From: Pogostemon cablin
Taxonomy: Eukaryota; Streptophyta; Magnoliopsida; Lamiales; Lamiaceae
Direction: 5' to 3'
NCBI GenBank assembly: GCA_023678885.1
Contig: CM043001.1
Coordinates: forward strand, 9,522,092-9,586,091
DNA length: 64,000 bases
Shown: piece after piece, positions 35,710 to 46,148 of the stretch
Layout: each line of letters opens with the position of its first letter
Position numbering within the stretch: the first letter of the stretch is position 1
Program-made: the position numbers and the translations under genes
The notes under the pieces: model-generated
Database searches by the model: none
Told to the model about the DNA's origin: nothing
What the model saw: only the letters and a program-made list of their open reading frames with translations

Positions 35710-37165
35710 AATCTTAGTTACTGTCATGCCCTATATGAGACTAACAAAAAAAATCGATACATAATACATACCTAAAAATAAGCATGGATGACATTGATGA
35801 ACTCCTCAAATCCGGAAAGTATGGAGCCGGCATTAAAGTGTTTATCTCTGTATATGACCCTTTAATTAGCTCTTTTCTTCCCTGATGAGATCAATCAATT
35901 CAATGCCATGAACAGAGAAATTTCTTTGAATCAACATTTAATATAATGACCTCAGTTGCACTAGAAATTATACCTTGGCAGCCTAGTTGGAGCAATCCAC
36001 TGTATCACTATTTCATATCAAGACACACAAGCTTATAAATACAAAGACGTATATATAAGGTGGAAGGGGGTTCCATAAGAATTTATATACCTCAGTGAGC
36101 AGCTCAAATTGTTCCCAAACAGCACGTGCATATCCAGTTCTATGTACCATCACTGGAAAAAGGCATAAATAGTCAGCCACAAGTTAAAAAACTTTATACG
36201 TTGAAAACAAATTTTAGCCTTACTCCTTTGATGCTTGTTGTCCATATGGCTGCAATAGAGGATCTTCCATTGGAGCCTTATTCCTTATTTGATATCAAGT
36301 TCTAGGTGTCACCACTAAGAAATAAAAGATAAGTCAATAATAAATCCTAGAAAGTTCAAGTAAAATTAAATAAATTTTACCCTTTTTCCATGAGAGCAGG
36401 ACTGAACAATCATGTTGATGCATGAGAGAGGGGGAGAGAGAGAGTACTTGTAGCTGGAATGCTCTTGCAATCTCAACTAGGTTGTTCAGCCTATTGTTGT
36501 TCAGCACTAATGTGTGTAATTTTGTAAGAAATTCTGCAATTATTTTTTTAAACCAAAACTTGTTGCCTTAACTTACATGCTCATAAAAAAATTTCGGAGG
36601 CATATTTGAATGAATCAAGGCGGTAAGATGAAGATAAGTTAAGAACAAACAAGTAAAATAGGTAAGAAGAATAGGTAGTTTCTCTGCAACAGTAATAGAA
36701 AATTATCAACTAACTAAAAGCCATGTCTAAGATGTTGCTAAAGTCAAATGTGACAGTAAATAAATCTGAGTAAATAAATGTAACAAGTTATTTACAAAGG
36801 AACTGAAATCATCACAAGAGAAAGATAAATAATGCATTTCACGTATGCAAGATATGAGGTTGGTTTCAAAGTGCATAAGTACCTTCAGAAAGTCCTGCAC
36901 AATTTACCTTGCACCCAAAAGCCTATAAATTTCGTTTTCCACCAAAATTCTTATAGATTCTCATTTCAATAAGACTAAAGAGTACTTCAAAATTTTTTTC
37001 CCAAAATTTTCGCTTATATTTCCTACTTCACAACATATACAAAACATGTAACAGGAAAAAAATCTTAGTTACTGTCGAGCCCAATATGAGATTAACAAAA
37101 AAAATCGATATCTAATGCATACCTAAAAATAAGCATGGATGACATTGATGAACTCCTCAATCGCA
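35710..37165 (-). pseudogene. Exon-like segments of an unidentified captured gene
   Basis: A ~95-bp direct duplication (about 35710-35806 and 37064-37160) encodes EEFINVIHAYF on the minus strand, each copy followed by a splice-donor-like GTATG. Other minus-strand pieces with donors are PVMVHRTGYARAVWEQFELL (about 36093-36160) and APMEDPLLQPYGQQASKE (about 36225-36280). A possible further exon with DAFILHMSSKLGDPAAFKNF lies near 35580-35650. I cannot assign a family. The splice signals and clean frames suggest captured host sequence. Confidence 0.4.
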
Positions 37166-37804
37166 TTTTTGATCTGTAGCAAGTGTAAGCATCACAAGTA
37201 AGCATGTTTGCTATAGGAAACAAAGATCAACTCATATAAAGTTTATGTTGCACTACATGTTACGGGTGAAGTACCTCCAAGGGGGTTGAGTACAATTAAA
37301 TCCCCAAATATCCTCGCCCTTCAGGTTTAATTAAATATCCAAAATTAACTATTCTCCAAGCTAAATCTATCATTACATGACCATTACGCAATTTGAAGTA
37401 CAATCTTAATTGATTCATAAAAAATTAATCTACCTACAACAACTAATTAGCAAGAAATTAACAAATAATCCACCTACTCAGACTCTAAATGTAGAGGTGG
37501 GAAAATCAATCCAGTAAGAACTCTTTTGAAATTAATAAGTTGATAGAACATCAGCTACCCTGCAAAAAAACAAAAAAATCAGAACTGTCGAGTGCTTAGC
37601 ATGGTGCAGTACAACCACATTGAAGCACTGAGAAATGCAAAAGAATCATAAGCATGGCACAAAACAAAACTTCAACTTATATTTCAGCATGTGTTGTGAC
37701 TTGTGTATGAAATCTTTTCTTAATTAAGCCATAATTTACAAGAACACATACTGTAATATGATCTGATCTCATGAATTATCATGCACAGAAAATATAGACA
37801 GAGA

Positions 37805-38815
37805 AAGCAAGCAGCACTTGAAATTTACCAAGAACGAGCCTTCCTGACATGTCTTTGGTAGCTGTCATTAAAATAGATGAATTATCTGCATTACATCCAG
37901 TTCTTAAATCTGTAGTAGAACAAACTTTTGCGTGATTGACATCTCCCACATCCATAAGCCCATGATTAAGGTTAAAGGATTTATAATTCTCAAGAAAACA
38001 TAGATGACCCTGCCGCGTAAATAAATGAAAACATCAACTGCAAAGAGAGAGAGAGAGAGAGATAAGTCATACTAAGCATCTAGGAAGTAGTATTTAATCA
38101 ATTTAAAGGTTGAATGTACACCAATAGGCTGAAAGCATCTAAGTGGATTCAAGCAACTTTTCATCAAAAGATGGAAATATTTCAGAAGAAGCCATCATGG
38201 AAGTCTTGCCCAATGTACTTCTTGGATTCTTCATTACTTCACCAAAAGTAACACCACTTTTTCCTGAATCCAACACAGATTCCTCAGATTTTCACTCTTA
38301 AACTTCAAAAGAGGAAAAAAGGAGTGAGATAGATAGGGAGAGGGAGGAGAGAGAGAGAGAGCAGCAATAACATACAGAATAGAGCATCAGAGGACGATTG
38401 TTGTTTCAAAGGGACTCTGTTTTCATCGTTCACACCAAAATGAGACTCTGTATGTGAATCTTTATTAGAATCCTTTATGGAATGTCGTTGTCGCCATGCC
38501 ATCTTTAACAAAAGTTTCACTCCTAATCATAAGAAGCACAAAACCTTAAGGAAAAAAAATAAAAACATGCAGCAGAAAGAATATCCATACCAGAACAGCA
38601 GTCTGTCAATGGTTCTTCACTGTCTATACATACAAAAACATGCACTTACAGAACTAAATAGAAAACCACAGGCACAACACAATACCTTCTTTGGAGCCAA
38701 CAATGTTGTAGTAACTGGAAGAATAGCCATCAGTAAAGGCTCCATTTAACCTCCTCCTCCCTTCTTCATCTGTAAGCTGGATCGTTCCCCATTATAGGTA
38801 ATTGGAGTTAACCTG
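37805..38815 (-). pseudogene. TOUGH-like G-patch protein, captured fragment
   Basis: Minus-strand exons in the order of the plant TOUGH (TGH) family, an RNA-processing G-patch protein. 38686-38800 reads DEEGRRLNGAFTDGYSSSYY then NIVGSKE with a donor GTATT; the family motif is a GAFTGGYSAGYYNTVGSKEG-like block. An exon starting at 38522 after a TTAG acceptor reads VKLLLKMAWRQRHSIKDS, the start of the G-patch, with Ala replacing the conserved Gly of KMGWR. Further open pieces at about 38155-38280 (SGVTFGEVMKNPRSTLGK) and 37805-37990 (GLMDVGDVNHAKVCSTTDLR) are in the same direction and may be later exons; I cannot confirm them. Intervening exons are missing or decayed and there are stops, so it is not functional. 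It lies wholly inside the CACTA element. Confidence 0.7.
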
Positions 38816-39751
38816 CAATAACATTACACACCAGCATCAATATAAAGGGTACAGAGAAAAGTTTATAACTTGAATTTAAATGAACTCTTCATAATTAGAT
38901 GGTGAATTCTACCACTTATTTCCACGCGGAAGAGTGGTTCAGAAGTGACCAGAGGCAATTTGAACTTTAGACAATTTATACCCACGAGGAGTCAAAAGAT
39001 TTGCACGTAAGAGGTTCTGATTAGAATTACAGCTTACAGCAATATAAGTATCTAAAGTTGTTATGTTCACCTTTTTCTTGCAAATGTAAATGTGTGAAAA
39101 CGTGACAATGCAGTCACCTATCTAAATTTTAGAATAAGTCTCAAGAGGAACCTTCAAAGGGAAGAGAGTTTGAAATTCAGAAATCAAGAGAAACTATTAG
39201 GTACAAAGATTTGTGTTCATAGAAATAATATCAATTATCAAGTATAACCAAAAGAATTTCACGAGAATATGTTGCCTCAAGAGATATAGGAACTGAAGTG
39301 AGCTTCAAACTGGTTATCATCGTCAAGCTTTTAGCAATCAAGAGCAGCCATGTGTCAAGTGCATCAATTACAGTTTGCAAATCACTTGAAGAATCTACTA
39401 TTTCTACTAATCACAAATTAGACACCTTGGATAATAGGGGAGTTTAAGAACCGAGTCAATAAGATGAGACGAATAATCAACTGAACAAATTTGTACATGT
39501 TTCCAGATTCCAATATCACATAAAGGAATCAATTCACTAGGTATTCAATTGCAGTTCATCTTCTTAACTAAAACAAATCAATCCGACAAGCCATTGACGA
39601 TAAAACAAGGACAAACTCCTAAATTAGGTAACATTCAACACGGTAGCACAAGGAAACACTTATGAATTAATCCATGTAACGATCGATTAAACCATCAATC
39701 AATCTATAATAGCAAAATTAGGTAAATTTCCCACACTCCTAGTTAGTAATA

Positions 39752-40014
39752 AGAGTATCGGCTCCGGGTACTTAACATGACATTTCATCTCTAGAAGTCG
39801 AGCACGCTTCTCGGTGAGTCCTTCAAGCTTTCCAACGGCGTCGCTCTTTTTCCTAGATCATCTTAGTAAGATCGTGCTGAAATCATTTTCCGGCGAAGAT
39901 GCAGTAAGAAATGCTGGGGTCGTAGAAGGACTTGACGGAGGTGACGTTGTAGATTTGCAGACGAATCACAACGTATGTTGAGTTTGATGGATCAGAGCCA
40001 TCATAGCTTTTCAG
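39752..40014 (-). pseudogene. MAPR / membrane steroid-binding protein, captured fragment
   Basis: After a splice acceptor (TTGTGTAG) the minus strand reads LKSYDGSDPSNSTYVVIRLQ, then IYNVTSVKSFYDPSISYCIF and AGK, the cytochrome-b5-like haem/steroid-binding fold of MAPR proteins (family pattern: L-YDGSD-KP-YVAIKG--YDVT--K-FYG-GG-Y--FAGK). After a frameshift, KLEGLTEKRARLLEMKCHVK and YPEP match the family C-terminus (LEGLTEKE...KFEAKYP). The short Arabidopsis-type MAPR of about 100 residues is the nearest fit. A donor-like CGACGGTAAGTG lies upstream near 40145. At least one frameshift and lost glycines (FYG, GG) make it a pseudogene. It is inside the CACTA element, upstream of the TOUGH-like fragment and on the same strand. 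Confidence 0.75.
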
Positions 40015-40561
40015 CTACACAATAATTTAGCTAGCTAGGATTTGAGCGTCGAATCAGGGATTCTTCACACTTATTGTGAAGATTTCAGCGATCACCACCA
40101 GGATTCTTCGTCTAGGGCACCAGTAGAATATAAACTCACACTTACCGTCGCTGCTCATCTTCATGGATGCCAATAATTTACCAATTCTCCAGCCGTTGTC
40201 AATTTCGCCATTGATAATGCAGCAACTCAAGCTAGGTCACATCACGAGAGATTGAGAGTGAGTAGTTAATTACAGGGGGGAGATGAATTTTTATTTCTTC
40301 ATTTCTTATTTAAAATAATTATCTCAAAATATGAGAAATAATTTTAAATTAAGAAAATAATTATTATATTTGTTTTTATTTTAATTTTAAATTTAAAAAA
40401 ATTAAAAAAAAATTAAAATAGTACACTTCAGTGGAAGAGTTTTCAAAGGTTACATAAAATAGGACATTTTATATATGATTATTCTATTATCTATGTTATA
40501 GGACACTTATATTAAAAGTGTCTTAATAAAATAGCCATAATAACTACATTTTGTTGCAGTG

Positions 40562-40660
40562 GCCTTTAAGAGTGGATGCAGGCAATTTTGCTAAATCACT
40601 ATAATCATATGTGATCTACGTTTTTTTTTCTTTTCTTTGATCAATTCACAACATATGTGT
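40562..40660 (+). repeat. End of the inverted Copia C LTR
   Basis: CTTTAAGAGTGGATGCAGGC, CAATTTTGC, TTTGATCAATTCACAAC complete the inverted LTR copy cut by the CACTA insertion. Confidence 0.75.
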
Positions 40661-41015
40661 CACAAAATTTAAAACTGAAAATTAATGTAAATTCGAGAAC
40701 TAACAATCATTAATTAATAATCATTGTTTTGAAAAACTATCAAGTAAACAGTTTTCTTTAATAAAATAAAATAAAATAAATGAAAGGGCACAAAATAACG
40801 AAGTGTTAATGAAAAATTGCATGGAGAAGAAGTGGCTTTCCTTTTCGGTTCCCCAATTGTGACACCGGGACGCAAATGGATACACCACCAAAGTATGCCT
40901 TTTGATTACTTAACTATTATATTGCAGAATGTGCTAAATCTTACCTCACCCACTAACTTTTTATGCCACCCATTGGCTCAATTTAAAAAATAGGAGTGGA
41001 TAATTCCTAAATATA

Positions 41016-41258
41016 TACTCTCTCCGTCCCGTTTCAATGTTTACGTTTGTTTTTTGAACGTTGATTAAGAAGTATAATATTTTAATAGATAGTGAGTGGA
41101 AAAATATAATATTTAATGTAAGGTGGGTAGGTGTATTAGTGTTGGATGATATATTAATTGTTTTAGGTGTGTCTCATATTCCAAAAAGGAAAACGTAAAC
41201 ATTGAAATGAGACGCGTAAAATAGAGGCGTAAACATTGAAACGGGACGAAGGGAGTAT
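41016..41258. mobile_element. Stowaway-type MITE, complete
   Basis: TACTCTCTCCGTCCCGTTTC at the left is mirrored by GAAACGGGACGAAGGGAGTA at the right, with TA at both ends and a length of about 243 bp. A second inner inverted arm (TTTACGTTT / AAACGTAAAC) extends the pairing. Confidence 0.9.
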
Positions 41259-41351
41259 GAACTAGTATAGTACCCGCCGTATAATGCGGGTTTATAGAAA
41301 CTTTATTTTAAATTAAAATATTTTTTAATAAATACAAATGTATTAATGTAT

Positions 41352-42142
41352 GGATAGGTCTTGGGTGAGACCGTCTCATGAATCCCTTACGTGATACGAA
41401 TTTTATTTTGACCCAACTAAATTATATTTTAAATTAAACTAAAAATAATTAAAAGTAAAACTGGTTTAAAATAAATTAACACCGCCCATTTAATCGAATT
41501 TGATCCAGCGCATGTGCGCTGCTATGGATTATTGGAATTTTGGATGTAAATCAACTTTTATTTTCTTTTGGGCATGTTATCATTTAAAATAATAATAATA
41601 ATAATTATTATTATTATTAATTATTTATTAATAATTCAATTTTTTTATTATCACTTTATATTAAAAATATTATCACTTTTTATTAATTATACTAATTGTT
41701 CATAAATTAATTTAATTAAACAGTTATCACTTTTTCTTTATCGTGTATCACTTCTTATTAAACATGCTATCACTTTTTATTCTAATGAATTATTCGTGAA
41801 ATAATTTAATTAGATGAATCAATTTTTTTTATTATGAACCACTTTTTATTAAAATATTATCACTTTTTATTATTCCAGTAAATTATTCGAGAAATACACT
41901 TTTTAATTAGTTATCACTTTTTTATGAAAGATGTTATCACTTTTTATCAATTGAGTATCACATTGTACAAATTTATAATTTTTGAATTAAAAAAATAAAT
42001 TAAAAAATAACAATTTTAAATTAATAACAATTTCTAATTTGATTTCAACCAAACAGGGCCCTTTAAAATATACTTAATGGGTTAATGGATGATTCGTCTC
42101 ACATAAGAACATTTGTGAGACGGTCTCACCCAAGTCTTTGCC
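41352..42142. mobile_element. Mutator-like MITE with ATCAC-rich interior
   Basis: Flanked by 9-bp near-identical repeats (ttaatgtat at 41343-41351, ttaatatat at 42143-42151), the TSD size of Mutator-like elements. Inverted termini: GGATAGGTCTTGGGTGAGAC at the left and GTCTCACCCAAGTCTTTGCC at the right, followed inward by palindromic GAGAC(C/G)GTCTCA. The interior (41575-41990) is a diverged repeat built on ATCACTTTTTATTA words. No coding capacity; 791 bp. Confidence 0.85.
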
Positions 42143-42151
42143 TTAATATAT

Positions 42152-42979
42152 AAATGTACTCATATATTATGTTTTTAAGTTTTATAATTAATACTATTTT
42201 TTAAAAAAAAATTAATAAAATATACTCGTTTTTGTTTTTAATAATCTTCTACTTTAAATGAAGATATATTCAATTAACCGGGGATATAGAGTAGAATCTA
42301 TACCCTCAATTTTTTTCTTCGTAACATACTATATTAATTTTAATTCAATATTATATGTATATTTTTTTTGATAAATATATCACCTTTTATATTTAATTAT
42401 AATAACATTAATTTTGCTTATGAAAATTGTGTAGATCTTTTAATTATTACTCACTACTATGAATTTATTTATTTAATCAACGTATTCGAATTAAGTTTAA
42501 GTGCATGAATATTATTTCTTGCACTCGAGTGAACATAATATTTTGTTAATTTTAATTCATTATATTTTTTGTTTTAATTATATACAAATGATTTTATAAA
42601 TTTTATGGAATAAAATTAATATTAAGTAGATATTAAATTATTTGTTAATTATTCAACTAATTAAATTTTCAAAAAATTTATACCCATTGTATTAATTATT
42701 TATTCATTATAATAAAAAATTAACTATATAGGGTATTTTTATTAATAATTGAAATTTTGAAATATAAAAAACTTTACAACATACTTTAAAATTAAAATCA
42801 AAATAAAAGAAGTTTTTAATGCATGCCTTTATTAATATTTTAAAGTATTTAATGATGTTAAATTAGTTTTAACCAATAATATGTAAACACTTGTGTTTTA
42901 AATTTTGATATTTCATAAGAGTGTGCCATTTTTTAAAAATTTATATTAAGAAATTACTTCACAAATATATATATTAAGA
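42152..42979. other. AT-rich spacer, no gene
   Basis: About 830 bp of AT-rich DNA with no supported frame or recognised element. Confidence 0.5.
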
Positions 42980-42988
42980 TTTCTTGAG

Positions 42989-43606
42989 GGGTGAGGCTTG
43001 CGTGTGCCCAGGTGCACGCCGTGCGCCTTTAGCATTATGGATAAGGATACATTATTTTGTTCTAAAGGGTATACACTTTAATTAATAAGGGTACACAATT
43101 TTGTTCTAAAGAGTATACACTTTTCATTAATATTTTTTTTTTCTTCAGAAAATAAAGGTTCACATCTTTATACTAAAGGGTATACAATTTAACACAAAAT
43201 TCTAAAGGTACACGGAGTGTGCTTCCGATCCCCCGGGCGCACACAAGTTTTTGCCTTGTAAAATAAAGGGTACACATCTTTATACTAAAGGGTATACTCC
43301 CTCCGTCCCATTTTAATGTTTACGTTTCTATTTTGCGCGTCCCGTTTCAATGTTTACGTTTTCCTTTTTGCAATATGGCCCCACCTAAAACAATTAATAT
43401 ATCATCCAACACTAATACACCAACCTACTTTACATTAAATATTATATTTTTCCATCCACTATCTATTAAAATATTATACTTCTTAATCAACGTGCAAAAA
43501 GCAAACGTAAACATTAAAACGGAACGGATGGAGTATAATTTAACACAAAATTCTAAAAGTATACGGAATGTGCTTCCGTGTGCCCGGGCGCACACAAGTT
43601 TTTGCC
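42989..43606. mobile_element. Second Mutator-like MITE, with internal duplication and nested Stowaway
   Basis: A perfect 9-bp TSD tttcttgag lies at 42980-42988 and 43607-43615. Termini: GGCTTGCGTGTGCCC near the left end and GGGCGCACACAAGTTTTTGCC at the right. A ~100-bp segment (ACATCTTTATACTAAAGGGT through GCACACAAGTTTTTGCC) is present twice. The first copy is at about 43155-43255; the second is split by the Stowaway element 43295-43535. Confidence 0.85.
43295..43535. mobile_element. Stowaway-type MITE, complete, with an empty site nearby
   Basis: TACTCCCTCCGTCCCATTTT at the left and GAACGGATGGAGTA at the right, about 241 bp, TA at each end. The uninterrupted duplicate at about 43185-43200 (AAGGGTATACAATTTAACAC) shows the pre-insertion sequence. 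Confidence 0.92.
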
Positions 43607-44031
43607 TTTCTTGAGTTGTGCATATCACAATTAATTATGCATCCACCAATATTTGAGCAACTTTAACATACGTTTTTTTTTATTTATTATTATTTAATTA
43701 GGTATTACTTCCTCCGTTTTCAAAGATAGACTAAATTAACAAAAAAAAGGTATACACATCGATCAAGTAGTTTTCTGTCTTCCACTGGCATAAAAACTTG
43801 AATATTCTCCATCCCTTTCTTACATGTCCAATCCAGGTTCGTCCCTTTCTGCCAAAAGTTGTAATTAATCCTACATTTGTTTCTTCTCCTTTTTCTTTTG
43901 CATCTTATCACGTGCCCAAAACAGAAACCAAAACCTGATAAAAAGCTTCAACTAATTCATGTTCAAAAAGTTCTTAGAATAATTTATGTGAGATTGTCAG
44001 ATTGATGATGTATACTCGAGAACTAATTGTC

Positions 44032-44643
44032 TCAATTAAGAGCAGTATTGTCGTCTTCATTGAGTTTGCCCATTGATAAGGTGAAATAGATAAGCAGAAT
44101 AGTCCCCATGCATGAGAGGGTAGCAAAGAAGAAGAGTAGTCTTCTTGGATCAATAGCCCAGGCAGGCGAAGAACGCCGGAAACTGAATCTCCTTCCAACG
44201 GGTTTACTTTCTGCAGCAACCGTGCTGCCCACACTGCTATTAGTGATGGTGATTTGATGATGATGATGAGGGACTTGGAGATTGCTCGGCTGGTCCGGGG
44301 GGCCCAACGCCGTCCCCTTTTCAGGCATGCTGCCTCCAAGGAAAGTTGCTCTTGGTGAAGTTGCAACCATACTAGATTCGTTGCTACTGATTTTCCTTTC
44401 TCCGTTTCTGCCTGACTGTTTTCTTGAAAGGCTTCTCTGCAGTTTTGACACACTTGTATTTGAATTGATCTCTTTCTCTATGATGTGAGAGAATCGTTCC
44501 ATATCCACCACAAAACTGTCAGATTTAGTGGCCGAGTGATGCAATCCGTTATCGTGATCGGAAACAGAGATTTTCTGGCCTCCACTTTCTCCCAATTCCC
44601 CGGATTTGCAGACTGAACCAGGATTATCGGAATCCACATCCAT
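44032..44643 (-). CDS. Tail-anchored plant protein of unknown function
   Basis: An uninterrupted 203-codon frame starting MDVDSDNPGS and ending KLNEDDNTALN. I chose this start because a splice acceptor (CTTATCAG) sits just 5-prime of it; the 16 in-frame codons before it look like intron. The N-terminal half is polar and Ser-rich with basic patches (KLQRSLSRKQSGRNGERK). A basic stretch GRRFSFRRSSPAWAIDPRR precedes one hydrophobic segment, LLFFFATLSCMGTILLIYFT, about 15 residues from the C-terminus. That arrangement predicts a tail-anchored membrane protein with a cytosolic N-terminus. It resembles a plant family I know only as uncharacterised (conserved FSFRR, WxIDPRR and LSMGK parts). It is the sole apparently intact host gene here, with codon use unlike the surrounding repeats. 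Confidence 0.8.
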   Translation of the reverse strand: MDVDSDNPGSVCKSGELGESGGQKISVSDHDNGLHHSATKSDSFVVDMERFSHIIEKEINSNTSVSKLQRSLSRKQSGRNGERKISSNESSMVATSPRATFLGGSMPEKGTALGPPDQPSNLQVPHHHHQITITNSSVGSTVAAESKPVGRRFSFRRSSPAWAIDPRRLLFFFATLSCMGTILLIYFTLSMGKLNEDDNTALN

Positions 44644-45020
44644 CACTGATAAGGAAATACAGAAGAAAATGGAATTAGAGTAGTTATCCACGAAGTTGCG
44701 TATCTAATCAGTAAACGAATTCCGCTTTCCACCACCTTAATACCAAAAACAGAGCTTTTGTTGTATGATCCTCTTGGAAAATGGACATTTTTCTCTGTTT
44801 CATTTTTTGGAAAGATAAGGATTAATAAAACAGTTTTGATTGGAGAAGAAGGGACTTAGGAGGAATTTCAATGATGATTAAAGAGAGAGAAAATTGGGAT
44901 TTCAGAATGAAACAGTGTTGGGGTGGTCATCTTCCTCCGTTTTCAAGAATGCTTTTTGTTTAGGCAAAAATGTGTATGAGATTCACAAAATCCGCAAGAG
45001 GTATATAACCAAATTCATTT
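44644..45020 (-). promoter_or_regulatory. Probable 5-prime UTR intron and promoter of the tail-anchored gene
   Basis: The ATG lies just after an intron-like 3-prime splice site. A non-coding leader runs to about 44980 on the minus strand, with a CT-rich TTTTCTCTCTCTTT stretch near 44885. A TATA-like GGTTATATACC is at about 45001-45011. Donor position (near 44737) and transcription start are inferred. Confidence 0.4.
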
Positions 45021-45601
45021 AATAAATCACAATGCACGTTTTATATCCATGTTGTCTATTTAGCGCTTGTTATTTTAATTAATTATAACTTATTCTTTAC
45101 TTTTTAGCAATTACTCTCCTTTCTATTTACTGTGATTTAAAATTATTCCTTTTTTTTCCACTTTGTTAATTTATAGAGTATGGTATATTTTTTATGTATT
45201 AAAAATAAATAAATAAAGTAAATGTATATGCGTGACGAGTGACAAATTTGAGCTTTTAAATGAGATGGTTATTTATCATGGTATCAGAGTCATGACCTAA
45301 TAACTGCCACCCATTTATAAAAAAAATTCCACATGCAAAGCTTGAGGCAAAAAAAATCCCTTCTGGGGCGTGTTAGAATATAACTTGATTAAATATTAAA
45401 CGATTCTCCTCTCTACCGATTTAACTTTTTAAATGAGGTGATTTTTAATTAAAGTAACTTTTGAGATTTTGGGATAAAGTGATTTTTCTTTTTCTAGAGC
45501 GTGGAAGATTTTGTGAGACAAAAAAATAAGGAAAGTGTGAAGAGTTATGTAGCACGGAAGGAGTACTTTTATTAAATATATTATTATTTTTAAACAAATA
45601 T

Positions 45602-45808
45602 TACTCCCTTCGTAACTCAATCCCACCGAAAAGTCCAATTTCACTATATTGAGTGTTTAATTCAAAGGATTTCATTTTTTCCTTTTAGTAAAAGGGCCCT
45701 ACATATGTCTCACCACTCACTACTAATACAACTACACATAAAAAAATAATATTCCTTAATCCACATGTAAAAAACAAATGGGAACTTATAGATGGGACGA
45801 AGGGAATA
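45602..45808. mobile_element. Stowaway-type MITE
   Basis: TACTCCCTTCGTAACTCAAT at the left and GATGGGACGAAGGGAATA at the right; about 207 bp; more diverged than the other two. The flanks (44986-45601 and 45809-46140) are AT-rich without a gene. Confidence 0.75.
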
Positions 45809-46148
45809 TAATTTTTTATTTATGTTGTAAATTGTTTATAAAATAGTCAATTGTATTATTATCACTTTTTAACAACCAAATACCATTTTATTATTAGAAT
45901 ATAATCACTTCTTATCCATCCTACCAAACTCATGGTATCACACACAAAATACAAGTATTTGTCATCATCTTTTGAGAAAAAAATTTAGCGAATTCATAGT
46001 GAAAGAGACAAAATTTTACAATAATAGTAAAATATGTTTAAGGAACAAAATTTTGTGTGAAAATTTCATATAATGGATTGAGATGGAAAAAAAATTATAA
46101 TGTTTTTAATAAAAAGTAAAATCTAAGAAAATAATAACCTTCAATGAG

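Larger units (their letters stand above)
34969..40561. mobile_element. CACTA (En/Spm) element carrying host gene exons
   Basis: The left end is CACTACAATAAAAAACCC and the right end TTTTGTTGCAGTG, the CACTACAA-type termini of CACTA elements (right end with a changed base). Repeated AAGTGTC(C/T)TATTA-like words occupy both ends (about 34980-35330 and 40430-40545), as is usual for subterminal repeats. It interrupts the inverted Copia C LTR: ...ATTCTCCT before, CCTTTAAGAGTGG after, consistent with a 3-bp TSD cct (one base off at the right). No transposase is recognisable in its 5.6 kb. Instead the interior has exon-like segments on the minus strand with good splice sites, two of them identifiable. 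Confidence 0.85.

Noticed and set aside
38477..38749. 90-codon plus-strand frame in the CACTA element
   Set aside because: The minus strand here reads TOUGH-like exons, so this is an antisense shadow.
34969..40561. CACTA transposase (TNPD/TNP2-type) gene
   Set aside because: I looked for a transposase-like frame on both strands and found only short frames and captured host exons.
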